Counted from the stretch's first letter, positions 52,993 through 62,232 are shown. The stretch: DNA of 64,000 nucleotides from Limnochorda sp. LNt (GCF_035593265.1 NZ_CP141614.1:1612001-1676000), one strand, 5' to 3'. Notes: generated from the letters alone by a model not told the origin. Numbers and translations are program-made.

Positions 52993-53871
52993 TCACGCGC
53001 CCTCACGCAAGACGTAGATGGCCCCCAGCGCGCCGGGGCCGGCGTGCGATCCGATGGTCGCCCCCAGGGTGGTCACCATGACCTCCTCGAAGCGCGCCCG
53101 CTGCAGGATCTGCTCCTTGAAGGCCTCGGCGTCGTCGGCCGCGTCGGCGTGGACGATGCTGAGGCTGTCGCCGTGGCCACCCGTCTGCTCCGCCACGATC
53201 TCGGCGATCCGCTCGAGCGAGCGGGCTCGTCCCCGCACGCGCTCGACGGGCGTGACCACGCCGTCCTCGAAAGCCATGACGGGCTTGAGCTGCAGGATCC
53301 CCCCCACGAACGCCGTGGCCCGGCCGATGCGGCCGTTCTTCCAGAGGTAGTCGAGCGTGGCCACCGTGAAGTGGATGCGCATGCGACGGCCCAGGGCCTC
53401 GATTCGCCGCACGACGGCGTCGAGGGGCTCGCCGGCGTCCACAGCCCGGACCGCCTCCCGCACCATGAGCCCCTCGCCCATGCTCACCTGACGGGTGTCG
53501 ACGACCCTCACCGGCACCTGCTCGAACTGGCGGGCGGCCATGACGGCCGACTGGTACGTAGCCGAGATCTCGGAGGAGGCGTGGATGGAGAGGATGGCCT
53601 CGGTCTCGCCCTGGCGCGCCACCTCCTCGTAGACGGCCACGAAGTCGGCCGGCGAGGGGTGGGACGTGCGGGGCAGGACGCCCTCGTCGAAGCCCTCGCG
53701 CATCATGCGCATGAAGGCGTCGTGGGTCACGTCGATGCCGTCGCGGTAGCTTCGGTCCTTGAAGAGCACGTGCAGCGGCACGACCCGTACCCGCAGCTGC
53801 TCCACCCACGACGGCGGGAGGTCGGCCATGCTGTCCGTCACGATCTTGATGCGCCGTCCGCTCTGATCCAC
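52993..53871 (-). CDS. DegV family protein, probable fatty-acid-binding subunit (FakB)
   Basis: A 292-aa DegV protein. These bind a fatty acid and present it to the kinase FakA for phosphorylation. 'KIVTDSMADLPPSWVEQ', 'LPRTSHPSPADFVAVYEEVA', 'LSIHASSEISATYQSAVMAA' and the closing 'GATIGSHAGPGALGAIYV' match the family's lipid-binding loops. Its place directly after fakA supports this function. ATG start at 53871. Confidence 0.93.
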   Translation of the reverse strand: MDQSGRRIKIVTDSMADLPPSWVEQLRVRVVPLHVLFKDRSYRDGIDVTHDAFMRMMREGFDEGVLPRTSHPSPADFVAVYEEVARQGETEAILSIHASSEISATYQSAVMAARQFEQVPVRVVDTRQVSMGEGLMVREAVRAVDAGEPLDAVVRRIEALGRRMRIHFTVATLDYLWKNGRIGRATAFVGGILQLKPVMAFEDGVVTPVERVRGRARSLERIAEIVAEQTGGHGDSLSIVHADAADDAEAFKEQILQRARFEEVMVTTLGATIGSHAGPGALGAIYVLREGA

Positions 53872-53920
53872 GCTGTCCGCTCCTTCCGTGGTGCGAGCTC
53901 GTCGTCGTGCGTCGAAGCCG

Positions 53921-55785
53921 TCATTCGGCCGAGAGCAAGTAGAAGAAGAGGGGCTGGCCTCCGTAGTAGAGCTCCAGCTCGATGCCCGGCAACGTGGCGC
54001 GCAGGGCCTCGGCCAGCCGATCGGCCTCCTCCCGGGTCACGCCGTGACCCCAGTAGAGGGTGAGCAGGCTGCGCCCGTCGCTGAGCAGGCGCCGGGCCAC
54101 CGCCGTGGTCACGGCGGCCACGTCGCGGCCCACCGAGACCAGCTCGCCGTCCGCCATGCCCACGATGTCACCGGCGTGGATGACCCGATCCCCGAAGCGA
54201 GAGTCGCGGATGGCGTAGGTCACCTCCCCGCTGGCCACGCGAGCACAGGCCTTCTCCATCTGCTGGACGTTGGCGTCGAGCCCTCGATCCTCGCGAAAGG
54301 CCAGGGCGGCGGCCAGTCCCTCCGGCAGGGTCCTCGACGGGACCACCCTCACCGGCTTCTCCGAGATCTCCGCCACCTGGCGCGCCGTCATCAGGACGTT
54401 CTTGTTGTTGGGCAACAGCAACACGCTGCGGGCGGCGGTGCGACGGACCGACGCCATCAATTCCTCGATGCTGGGGTTCATCGTCTGGCCGCCGTCGACG
54501 ATCTCGTCGACGCCCAGGCTGCGGAAGATGCGGGCCAGCCCCTCGCCACTCACCACCGCGACGACGCCGGCCTCTCGCTCCGTGGCGGGCGCACCCCTGG
54601 CCGCGAGGAGCCCGGCCGGGGGCGTGGACGCGGCCCGAGCCGTCGTACGGGGCGCGTGCGAGTTGCCCGACGGCGCGACCACGGCCGTCGCGCGCCGGCT
54701 GCCCAGGCGTGCGGGTACCGGTTGGGCCTGACCACCCCGGCGCCCCGGGCCGAGGCGGCGGGAGGGGCAGGCGCGTGGGCCCCCCGGGAGGCGGCCTTGC
54801 GGGCCGCCTGGCGGTTTTGCTCCTGCATGTTGTTGATGGAGATGGCCAACAGCTCGCCCCACCGCAGCCCCGCCTCCAGGGCCTGGCCCGGGTGGTTGGT
54901 GTGGACGTGCACCTTGACCAGATCGGCATCGCCCACCACCAACAGCGAGTCGCCCAGATCCTGTAGCGCCTCCAGGAGCAGCTGGTGGGGGATGGCGCGG
55001 CCGCGCACCAGGAACTCGGTGCAGTAGCGAAACGTGACGTCGGTCTCCGCGATACCCCCGTGCCCCGGCACCGCCTCCACCGCCGGCGCCGCACCGTGAT
55101 CGGGCGCCGTCCCGGCGGGTGCGGCCGAGGCCTCGAGCTCCACCTCGCCCCGCGCTGCCCGCACCGCGGCCTCCAAGAGCACCACGAGGCCCCGCCCGCC
55201 CGCGTCGACCACCCCGGCCTGCGCCAGCACCGGCAGCTGGCGGGGGGTCTGCGTCAGCGCGGCGCGGGCGCCCTCCAGCGCCGCCTCCAGCACATCGGGG
55301 ATGCGAGCGGCGGGCCGGCGGTGGACCAGCTTCTCGGCCGACCGGGCAGCCGCCCGCCCCACGCTCAGCATGGTGCCCTCCACCGGCTTGATGACGGCGC
55401 GGTAGGCGGTATCGGCCGCCTCCTGCAAGGCCCGCGCCACCATGGCGGGCCCCTTCTCGCCCGGGTGGCGGGGAGAGGCCAGCACCCGTGCGAACCCTCG
55501 CATGAACTGCGACAGGATGACGCCGGAGTTGCCCCGTGCCCCCATCAGGGCGCCCTGCGAGGCCGCGGTCACCAGCTCCTCCAGCCGAGCATCGGGGCCC
55601 TTGCGCTCCACCTCGCGTAACGCGGCGCCCATGGTGAGGGACATGTTGGTGCCGGTGTCGCCATCGGGGACGGGAAAGACGTTGAGGGCGTCGATCTCGG
55701 CTCGAGCCTGCTCCAGCATCTGGACGGCCAGTTGCATCCAGGTCAGGAAGAGACGGTTTCTGCGTGGTGCGGCCGAAGCATCCAT
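53921..55785 (-). CDS. fakA: Fatty-acid kinase FakA (DAK/YloV family), apparent frameshift in the linker
   Basis: FakA phosphorylates exogenous fatty acids held by DegV proteins. The first frame (from ATG 55785) encodes the DhaL kinase domain ('LNVFPVPDGDTGTNMSLTMG', 'LMGARGNSGVILSQFMRGFA') and the middle domain, up to 'GDADLVKVHVHTNHPGQALE' and a proline/alanine linker. The DegV-like C-terminal domain ('LGVDEIVDGGQTMNPSIEEL', 'LLLPNNKNVLMTARQ') is in a different frame. The two meet near 54,690-54,740, where the sequence lacks one base or has two extra. The full product would be about 620 aa. Both halves look intact, so a sequence error in the GC-rich linker is the simplest explanation. Confidence 0.85.
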
Positions 55786-55788
55786 CTC

Positions 55789-56190
55789 CTATGCCCTCCG
55801 GGAATAGCTTTCATGGCTGCGCCGACGGTCCGACTCCGCGACGCGTACGCCCTGGACGTGCACGTTGACCTGGGCCACCGTCAATCCCGACAGTTGCTCC
55901 AGGCGGTGGCGCACCTGCTCCATCACGTTGCGGGCCACCTGGAGGATGTTGACGCCGTACTCGACGATGACGAAGAGGTTGATGACCACGTACTCGCCGT
56001 CATCGACCCGGATCTCGACGCCGCGATGGATGCTCTCCAGCCCCAACAGCTCCGCGATGCCGTCGGGGACGCTGCGAGCGGCCACCCCCACGATGCCGTA
56101 GCACTCCCGGGCGGCGTAGCCGGCGATGGCCGACAGCGCCTCCTCGGAGAGCCGGATGCGCCCGAACTCGTTGGTCAACGTCACACTCAC
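55789..56190 (-). CDS. Asp23/Gls24 family envelope stress protein (YloU-like)
   Basis: A 133-aa Asp23/Gls24 domain protein. It has 'GRIRLSEEALSAIAGYAARE', 'VEIRVDDGEYVVINLFVIVE' and 'VMEQVRHRLEQLSGLTVAQV'. Such proteins act near the membrane in envelope stress; in Bacillota this one always precedes fakA (yloU-yloV). GTG 56190 with AGGAGG upstream; 3 nt before fakA. Confidence 0.92.
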   Translation of the reverse strand: MSVTLTNEFGRIRLSEEALSAIAGYAARECYGIVGVAARSVPDGIAELLGLESIHRGVEIRVDDGEYVVINLFVIVEYGVNILQVARNVMEQVRHRLEQLSGLTVAQVNVHVQGVRVAESDRRRSHESYSRRA

Positions 56191-56213
56191 GGCCCGCGCC
56201 TCCTCGCGGCGCC

Positions 56214-56222
56214 ATCATAACA
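56214..56222 (-). promoter_or_regulatory. Extended -10 promoter for asp23-fakA-degV
   Basis: TGT-TATGAT (56222-56214) is an extended -10 box located 24 nt before the asp23 GTG. No good -35 hexamer is seen, as is common for TGn-type promoters. Confidence 0.55.
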
Positions 56223-56282
56223 GACGGCCCGCCCATCCCATATTCCCTGCCTCGCTTCGGCTCCCTCTCGAGGGCGCAGCCG

Positions 56283-56291
56283 TGGTAAAAT
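56283..56291 (+). promoter_or_regulatory. Extended -10 promoter for rpmB
   Basis: TGG-TAAAAT on the plus strand, 42 nt before the rpmB GTG, in the AT-richer part of the divergent asp23/rpmB gap. No convincing -35 box. Confidence 0.5.
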
Positions 56292-56333
56292 GGGCGCCGG
56301 CTCATGTTACGGACGAGAAGGGTGGACAAAGAC

Positions 56334-56525
56334 GTGGCTCGTCAGTGCAGGGTCTGCGGCAAGGGTGCCATGACCGGGTTCAATGTGAGCAAGTCCAACC
56401 GGCACACCCACCGGCGGTGGCTCCCCAATCTGCACCGGCGCCGCATCGTCCTCGACGGCCGCGTGGAGCGGGCGTACGTCTGCACGCGCTGCCTCAAGGC
56501 CGGCAAGGTGCAGCTAGCGGTCTGA
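56334..56525 (+). CDS. rpmB: 50S ribosomal protein L28
   Basis: L28 (63 aa) is one of the few plus-strand genes. It keeps both zinc-type cysteine pairs ('CRVCGKG' and 'YVCTRCLKAGKV') and the conserved 'NVSKSNRHTHRRWLPNLHRR'. GTG 56334 is chosen at the normal family start. It is divergent from asp23, the standard rpmB-yloU arrangement, and overlaps the rpe end by 12 nt tail-to-tail. Confidence 0.96.
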   Translation: MARQCRVCGKGAMTGFNVSKSNRHTHRRWLPNLHRRRIVLDGRVERAYVCTRCLKAGKVQLAV

Positions 56526-57179
56526 CGGCGGCCGCGCGGTCCTGCGCAGGCGGGTCAGGGCGGCCGCCGGGTCGGGATCGCCGAAGACCGAGGTGCCCGC
56601 CACCAGCACGCTGGCGCCCGCGGCGACCAGGTGCGGCGCGGTCCGTTCGTCGACGCCACCGTCGACCACCACGTCCGCGTGCGAGCCCTGCGACTCCAGC
56701 AGCCGGCGCACCTCCGCCACCTTGCGCAGCATGCCGGGGATGAAGGGCTGTCCGCCGAAGCCGGGGTTGACCGTCATCACCAGCACCTGGTCCACCAGCT
56801 CCACGACGTAGCGGAGGCTCTCCACGGGCGTTGCGGGGTTGAGGGCGGCGCCGGGGTGCAGCCCCAGCTCCCGGATCTGCCGCAGGAGACGATCGAGGTG
56901 CACGGTGGCCTCCACGTGGATGGTGAGCCGGTCGGCCCCGGCCCGGGCGAAGGCCTCGAGCCAGCGCTCCGGCGCCTCCACCATCAGGTGCACGTCCAGG
57001 GGCAGCGACGTCACCCGCCGCAACGCCTGCACCACCGGCGGGCCGATGGTGAGATTGGGCACGAAGTGGCCGTCCATGACGTCCACGTGCAGCCAGTCGG
57101 CGTTGGGCACCCGACCCACCTCGTGGGCCAGGTGGGCGAAGTCCGCTGCCAGCAGCGACGGGGCGATCTTGACGCTCAC
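56514..57179 (-). CDS. rpe: Ribulose-phosphate 3-epimerase
   Basis: Rpe (221 aa) interconverts ribulose-5-P and xylulose-5-P. TIM-barrel motifs 'KIAPSLLAADFAHLAHEVGR', 'DWLHVDVMDGHFVPNLTIGP', 'LVMTVNPGFGGQPFIPGML' and 'ADVVVDGGVDERTAPHLVAA' include the metal ligands. GTG 57179 overlaps the rsgA TGA (GTGA). prkC-rsgA-rpe is a conserved order. Confidence 0.97.
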   Translation of the reverse strand: MSVKIAPSLLAADFAHLAHEVGRVPNADWLHVDVMDGHFVPNLTIGPPVVQALRRVTSLPLDVHLMVEAPERWLEAFARAGADRLTIHVEATVHLDRLLRQIRELGLHPGAALNPATPVESLRYVVELVDQVLVMTVNPGFGGQPFIPGMLRKVAEVRRLLESQGSHADVVVDGGVDERTAPHLVAAGASVLVAGTSVFGDPDPAAALTRLRRTARPPSDR

Positions 57180-58096
57180 GAGTATCGCCTGGCCTCCCGT
57201 TGAAGGGCCTCGTCCAGCAGCCGCCGATAGTGCCGGTACCGTGACGGAGCCACCCGTCCCTGCTCCACCGCCTCGGGCAGGGCGCAGCCCTCCTCCCCGC
57301 GGTGCAGGCATCGCTCCTTGAAGCGACAGTGCGCCGCCTCCCGGCGGATGTCGGGCATCAGCCGCCACAGCTCTCGGGCTTCGACGCCCTCCAGGTCCAG
57401 GCGGGAGAAGCCGGGCGTGTCGGCCAGAAGCCCCCCGTCCGGCAGCTCCAGCAGCCGCACCACGCGGGTGGTGTGCCGACCACGCTGGGACCTGGCCGAG
57501 ACGTCGCCCACCTCGAGCCGCGCCTCGGGGCACAGCACGTTGAGCAACGAGGACTTGCCGACACCCGACGGGCCGCTCAGGGTGCTGACGTGGCCCACCA
57601 GCAGCGCCGCCAGGGGGCCGATCCCCTCGCCCGTGCGGGCGCTGGTGGTCGCCACGGGATATCCCACCGCCTGGTAAAGCGAGCGAAAGGATTGGACCGT
57701 CTCCGGGTCGGTCCGGTCGATCTTGTTGAGGCAGACGACGCACGAGAGCCCCTGCGACTCGGCCACCACCAGCAGCCGGTCCAGCCAGCCCAGGTCCGGC
57801 TCGGGGCCGGCCACCACCGCCACCACCCGCGTCACGTTGGCCACCGGCGGGCGGATCAGGTGGCTGGTGCGCGGCAGCACCTCTTCGATGACGCCCCGGC
57901 CGTCCTGGCCGATGCGGACGCGCACCCGGTCGCCGGCCACCACCGGGCCGCCCTTGCGCACCTTGCCCCGCAGCACCGAGAGGATGCGCTGGCCCGACGG
58001 GAGCCAGACCGTATAGAAGCCGGCCTGCCGGGTCACCACCATCCCCGTCGTCTCCGATGGCTCCGGCTCGTGCGCCGCCGTCTCGAGGTCGGTCAT
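57176..58096 (-). CDS. rsgA: Ribosome small-subunit-dependent GTPase RsgA
   Basis: RsgA (306 aa) is a circularly permuted GTPase for late 30S maturation. OB domain first ('GFYTVWLPSGQRILSVLRGK'), then permuted G motifs: 'CVVCLNKIDRTDPETVQSF' (G4), 'STLSGPSGVGKSSLLNVLCP' (G1) and 'LLADTPGFSRLDLEG' (G3). The C-terminal zinc-finger has 'CRFKERCLHRGEEGCALPEA'. Located after prkC as in Bacillus. Confidence 0.97.
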   Translation of the reverse strand: MTDLETAAHEPEPSETTGMVVTRQAGFYTVWLPSGQRILSVLRGKVRKGGPVVAGDRVRVRIGQDGRGVIEEVLPRTSHLIRPPVANVTRVVAVVAGPEPDLGWLDRLLVVAESQGLSCVVCLNKIDRTDPETVQSFRSLYQAVGYPVATTSARTGEGIGPLAALLVGHVSTLSGPSGVGKSSLLNVLCPEARLEVGDVSARSQRGRHTTRVVRLLELPDGGLLADTPGFSRLDLEGVEARELWRLMPDIRREAAHCRFKERCLHRGEEGCALPEAVEQGRVAPSRYRHYRRLLDEALQREARRYS

Positions 58097-58124
58097 GCCT
58101 CCCCCCTGCCGCGCGGCAACGCGG

Positions 58125-60332
58125 TCACCCCTGCCCCGGCGCGGGGAAGGGCTCGTCGGTCACCATCCGACCGTCGATGTAGACCTGAAACCGGGCCGAG
58201 GCCCCTCGACCTCGGACCCGCTGCGTCAGGTAGGTCCCGCCGGGCAGGGTCTCCCGGTAGGCCTCCGAGGCCCCGAAGTCGTCGATGACCAGGATGACCA
58301 CCTCCTGGTTGCCGCCGGGCGGGACCTGGATGTTGACCTCCGCCGTACGCCAGCGGGTGACGCCGCTCGTGCCCGGCGCCGCCGTCGCGCTGGTCGCACC
58401 CTGCCCGCTGCCGGGGCCCGGGCCACCGGCCGCCGGCAATGGTTGGGCCGGTTGGACAGGCGCCTGCGGCGCCGGCGTGCCACCCGACGCGCCCGGCACC
58501 TGGCCGGCCGCCCCACCGAACTCGGGCACGAGCCCCAGGGTCGGCCCCGGCACGGGCGTCGCCTGGCTGTAGATGAGGTCGACGGGCGAGCCCTGCTCCA
58601 CCTCGCTGCCTGGCATCGGGTTTTGGTCGATGACGGTACCGTCGGGGAAGTTGGGGTCGGGCTGGGCCCACGTCGAGCCGAGCTGCAGCCCCAGGCTCTC
58701 GATCTGGGCCCTCACCTGCTCCAGCGGCAGCCCCGTGAAGTCGGGCAGCATCACGGTCTGAAGGGGCTCGTCTCCCCGGCTGACCACCAGGTGGATGGGG
58801 CGCCCCTTCTCGAGTCGGGAGCCGGCCGCGGGATCCTGCAGCACCACGGTATTGGGTGTCAGCCGGGCCTCGTAGCGGGTCGTCACCTCGCCCAGCACGA
58901 AGCCGCCTTGCGTGATGGCCACCTGCGCCTCGCGCAAGGGGCGCCCGACCACGTCGGGGACCACGCCCACCTCGGGCCCCAGGCTGAGCGTCACCCAGAC
59001 GCGCCGGCCCTCCCGCACCCGCCGGCCGGGCTCGGGATCCTGACGGATGACGTGCCCCATCGGCACGCTGTCGGAGTAGATGCGCTGGTCGACCCCGTAC
59101 TCCAGCGACTGCTGCGCCAGGATGGCCCGTGCCTCGGCCTCGGTGCGGCCCACCACCGTCGGCACCATGACCTCCCGGGGGAAGAGCAGATCGAGCAGAC
59201 GGGTGCTGGCCCACAACATCCCCCCCAGGAAGGCGAGGACGAAGGCCCACCGGACCAACCGTCCGCGCCGCCCCCGGGCGGGGCGCTGTCCGCGACTCGT
59301 CTCGACTCCCTCCTCGTGCCCCGAGAGCCCCTCGCCACCGGCCGCCTCCATCCGGCTCCTGCTCACGACCCGCGTCACGGCGCCGTCGATACCGGCCCGT
59401 GCCGGGCTGGCGGCTTGACCGAGGGGCTCGCCGTGGAGGACGCCGCGGCCACGTTCGCCGGAAGCCGGGGTCGCCCCCTGCACCAGCGTCACGGTCGCGA
59501 ACTCCTCGGCCTGCGGCACGGCCTGGCGCAGCTCCTCGGCGAAGGCGTCGGCCGAGGCCGGCCGCTCGCCCGGTGCCTTGGCCAGCGCGTGCATGACCGC
59601 GCGCTCCAGCGCCGGCGGGATGCCGGGGACCCGCTCGCTCAGAGGCGGGACCGGGTCGTGGATGTGCCGGAGCGCCACGGCCACCGGCGAGTCGGCGGAG
59701 AAGGGGACCTGCCCGGCCAGCATCTCGTACAGCACGATGCCCAGCGAGTAGATGTCGCTGGGAGCGCCGATGGTCTGGCCCCGGGCCTGCTCCGGCGAGA
59801 AGTAGTGGACGGAGCCCAGGATGGTGCCCGAGTCGGTCAAAGAAGCGGCACTGGCCGCCCGGGCGATGCCGAAGTCCGCCACCTTGACCAGGCCCTCGGC
59901 GGTGATGAGGATGTTGTGGGGCTTGATATCGCGGTGCACCAGGCCGTGGCGGTGGGCGTGCGCCAGAGCCCTGGCCACCGCCAGCGCCACGGCCACGGCG
60001 GCCTCGGGCGAGAGCCGCCCCCGCTCGCGCAAGACCTGCTTGAGGCTCTTGCCGTCGACGAACTCCATGACGATGTAGTGGGCGCCCTGGTCCTGGCCCA
60101 CGTCGAAGACCTGCACCACGTGGGGGTGCGACAGGCGCGCCGCGGCCTGGGCCTCCCGGCGGAACCGCTCGACGAACTCTCGGTCCGCGGTGAACTGGTC
60201 GCGCAGCATCTTGACGGCCACGACCCGGCCCAACAGCTCGTCCATGGCCCGGTAGACGACGGCCATGCCGCCCTCGCCCACCCGATCCATGAGCCGGTAG
60301 CGGCCGGCCGCCAGCCGTGACAGCGCGCTCAC
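58125..60332 (-). CDS. prkC: PASTA-domain Ser/Thr protein kinase PrkC (Stk1 family)
   Basis: PrkC (735 aa) senses muropeptides and controls cell-wall growth and spore germination. Kinase domain 12-275: VAVK Lys41, 'HRDIKPHN' with Asp135, and DFG at 153-155. One transmembrane helix (about 366-388) leads to three PASTA repeats, each with 'VVGRxxxEA'-type starts. A Pro/Ala/Gly linker and a further C-terminal beta-rich segment follow ('TAEVNIQVPPGGNQEVVILV'), as seen after the PASTA array in some Firmicutes. GTG 60332 overlaps the prpC TGA, coupling kinase to its phosphatase. Confidence 0.96.
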   Translation of the reverse strand: MSALSRLAAGRYRLMDRVGEGGMAVVYRAMDELLGRVVAVKMLRDQFTADREFVERFRREAQAAARLSHPHVVQVFDVGQDQGAHYIVMEFVDGKSLKQVLRERGRLSPEAAVAVALAVARALAHAHRHGLVHRDIKPHNILITAEGLVKVADFGIARAASAASLTDSGTILGSVHYFSPEQARGQTIGAPSDIYSLGIVLYEMLAGQVPFSADSPVAVALRHIHDPVPPLSERVPGIPPALERAVMHALAKAPGERPASADAFAEELRQAVPQAEEFATVTLVQGATPASGERGRGVLHGEPLGQAASPARAGIDGAVTRVVSRSRMEAAGGEGLSGHEEGVETSRGQRPARGRRGRLVRWAFVLAFLGGMLWASTRLLDLLFPREVMVPTVVGRTEAEARAILAQQSLEYGVDQRIYSDSVPMGHVIRQDPEPGRRVREGRRVWVTLSLGPEVGVVPDVVGRPLREAQVAITQGGFVLGEVTTRYEARLTPNTVVLQDPAAGSRLEKGRPIHLVVSRGDEPLQTVMLPDFTGLPLEQVRAQIESLGLQLGSTWAQPDPNFPDGTVIDQNPMPGSEVEQGSPVDLIYSQATPVPGPTLGLVPEFGGAAGQVPGASGGTPAPQAPVQPAQPLPAAGGPGPGSGQGATSATAAPGTSGVTRWRTAEVNIQVPPGGNQEVVILVIDDFGASEAYRETLPGGTYLTQRVRGRGASARFQVYIDGRMVTDEPFPAPGQG

Positions 60333-61060
60333 GACATGCTCACGCTCCCCGGGGCCGCCTCTCGCTCCAGATCGTCGGCCTCGACGAAGGCCACCACCAC
60401 CGTCACGTCGTCCGGGGCCTGCCTTCGGATGGCCTCCCGGAGCAAGGCGTCAGCGGCTTCGCGCGCCGAGTGCGCCCCCGAGACCATTCGTGCGATCTCG
60501 TCGGTCTCCAGCGCGCCGGTCAAGCCATCGGTGCAGAGCACCAGCCGGTCGCCCGGCGCCAGGGGCACCTCCACCACGTCCACCTCTGGCGCACGCTCGC
60601 CGCCCAGTGACCGGGTCAGCATGTGGCGCTGCGGATGCCGGCGAGCTTCCTGCTGGGTCAGATGCCCGTCTCGCATCAGCTCGCCCGCCACGGAGTGGTC
60701 CTGCGTCAACTGGGTGGCGCGGCCCCCACGGATCAGATAGGCCCGACTGTCGCCCACGTGCCCCACGACCAGACGCCCCTGCCCGACCCATGCCGCGGTG
60801 AGGGTGGTGCCCATCTCCTGCCACCCGGGGTGCCTTGCCGCCATCTCCCGGATCCGGCCATGGGCCCGCTCGAAGGCGGCGCGCACTGCCCCGGCCTGCG
60901 GCGGCGCGGCGAGCGGCGGGTCGGCCAGCGTCTCGGCCGCCAGGCGCGCGGCCACGTCGCCGCCTGCATAGCCCCCCATGCCGTCGGCGACCAGGAGCAG
61001 GTCGCCGCGGGCGACGCAGGCGTCCTCGTTGCGGGTGCGGCCCGCGCCCCGGTCACTCAC
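60329..61060 (-). CDS. prpC: PP2C-type Ser/Thr protein phosphatase PrpC
   Basis: PrpC (243 aa) reverses PrkC phosphorylation. PP2C metal-binding motifs are 'RNEDACVARGDLLLVADGMG', 'VGHVGDSRAYLIRGGRATQL', 'DRLVLCTDGLTGALETDEIA' and 'RQAPDDVTVVVAFVEA'. The N-terminus is 5-10 residues shorter than usual but all metal aspartates are kept. The start overlaps the rlmN end by 8 nt. Confidence 0.95.
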   Translation of the reverse strand: MSDRGAGRTRNEDACVARGDLLLVADGMGGYAGGDVAARLAAETLADPPLAAPPQAGAVRAAFERAHGRIREMAARHPGWQEMGTTLTAAWVGQGRLVVGHVGDSRAYLIRGGRATQLTQDHSVAGELMRDGHLTQQEARRHPQRHMLTRSLGGERAPEVDVVEVPLAPGDRLVLCTDGLTGALETDEIARMVSGAHSAREAADALLREAIRRQAPDDVTVVVAFVEADDLEREAAPGSVSMS

Positions 61061-62195
61061 CCAGGCCGTCTCGACCGGCGCTCACCTCCACGAGCCGTCG
61101 ACGCTCCCACCGGGCCCCCAGCTGCCCACAGGCCGCGTCGATGGCTCGCCCCCGGGGACGGCGCACCGTGACGGGGATGCCGGCGTGCGCCAGCGCCGCC
61201 CTAAAGCGGCGGACCGCGCCCGGGCTCGAGGGCTCGAAGGGCAGCCCGGGTACCGGGTTGTAGGGGATGAGGTTGACGTGGCAGAGCAAGCCGCTCAACA
61301 GGGTGGCCAGCTGGCGAGCGTGGAGCGGCCCGTCGTTGACACCGCCCAGCATGACGTACTCGAAGGAGACCCGGCGCCGGGTCGCCTCGACGTACGCCCG
61401 CACCGCCCCCATCAACTCCGACAGGGGCCAGCGGCGATTGAGCGGCACCAGCCGATCGCGCAAATCGTCGTCAGCGGCGTGCAACGAGATGGCCAGGTTG
61501 ACCTCCAGCGTCGGCTCGGCCGCCAGCGCCCGTATGCCGGGCACGACGCCCGAGGTGGAGACCGTCAGCCGGCGCACGCCGATGCCGAAGCCGTCGGGCG
61601 CGCGGATCAGGTCGATGGACTGGCGCAGCGCCCGCCAGTTGGCCATCGGCTCACCCATCCCCATGAAGACCACGTGGGTCGGCCACCGCCCGGCGTGCGC
61701 CCGGGCCCACAGCAACTGTCCGGCGATCTCGGCCGCGGTCAGGTTGCGCCGCAGGCCCACCTGCCCGGTCGCGCAGAAGGGACAGCCGACCGCGCACCCG
61801 GCCTGCGTCGAGACGCAGAGGGTCAGGCGATCCCCCTCGGGGATCACGACGGTCTCGACGCGCGCCGGGACGAGCCCCGCCGCCTCGAGCATCAATACGG
61901 CTTTCTGCGTGCCATCCGCGTCGGCCTGCACCGCCAGCGCCGTCAGCCGGGCCTGCCAGGCCGACGCGCGCAGGCGCTCCCGCAGACCGACGGGCAGATC
62001 GGTCATCGCCAGGGGATCGGCGACGCCGTGGCCGAAGACCCACTCCCCCACCTGCGATCCCCGGTAGGCCGGCTCGCCCTGCTGGGCCATCCAGTGCCGC
62101 AGCTCGGACCGGGGCCGCACCAGGCCCAGCGGGAGCACCGTCTCGGGCAGGCCGGGTGCCCTCGCCGCAGCTCGGGCCATCCCTGTGCGCTCCAC
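61053..62195 (-). CDS. rlmN: 23S rRNA (adenine2503-C2)-methyltransferase RlmN
   Basis: RlmN (380 aa) is a radical-SAM enzyme that methylates A2503 and some tRNAs. The CxxxCxxC cluster (C134, C138, C141, in 'CVSTQAGCAVGCPFCATGQV') binds the 4Fe-4S cluster. 'VFMGMGEPMANWRALRQSID', 'LAISLHAADDDLRDRLVPLN' and 'YVMLGGVNDGPLHARQLATL' are family motifs. The N-terminal accessory domain has 'YRGSQVGEWVFGHGVADPLA'. First gene of the rlmN-prpC-prkC-rsgA-rpe operon. Confidence 0.96.
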   Translation of the reverse strand: MERTGMARAAARAPGLPETVLPLGLVRPRSELRHWMAQQGEPAYRGSQVGEWVFGHGVADPLAMTDLPVGLRERLRASAWQARLTALAVQADADGTQKAVLMLEAAGLVPARVETVVIPEGDRLTLCVSTQAGCAVGCPFCATGQVGLRRNLTAAEIAGQLLWARAHAGRWPTHVVFMGMGEPMANWRALRQSIDLIRAPDGFGIGVRRLTVSTSGVVPGIRALAAEPTLEVNLAISLHAADDDLRDRLVPLNRRWPLSELMGAVRAYVEATRRRVSFEYVMLGGVNDGPLHARQLATLLSGLLCHVNLIPYNPVPGLPFEPSSPGAVRRFRAALAHAGIPVTVRRPRGRAIDAACGQLGARWERRRLVEVSAGRDGLGE

Positions 62196-62202
62196 CCCTC
62201 AA

Positions 62203-62232
62203 TTGACACGCTTCCCGACCGGGCAGTATACT
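62203..62232 (+). promoter_or_regulatory. Sigma-A promoter for tRNA-Pro
   Basis: TTGACA (62203-62208) and TATACT (62227-62232) with an 18-nt spacer, about 93 nt before the tRNA-Pro gene. Both boxes are near consensus, fitting a strong stable-RNA promoter. A perfect inverted repeat surrounds the -10 box. Confidence 0.8.
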
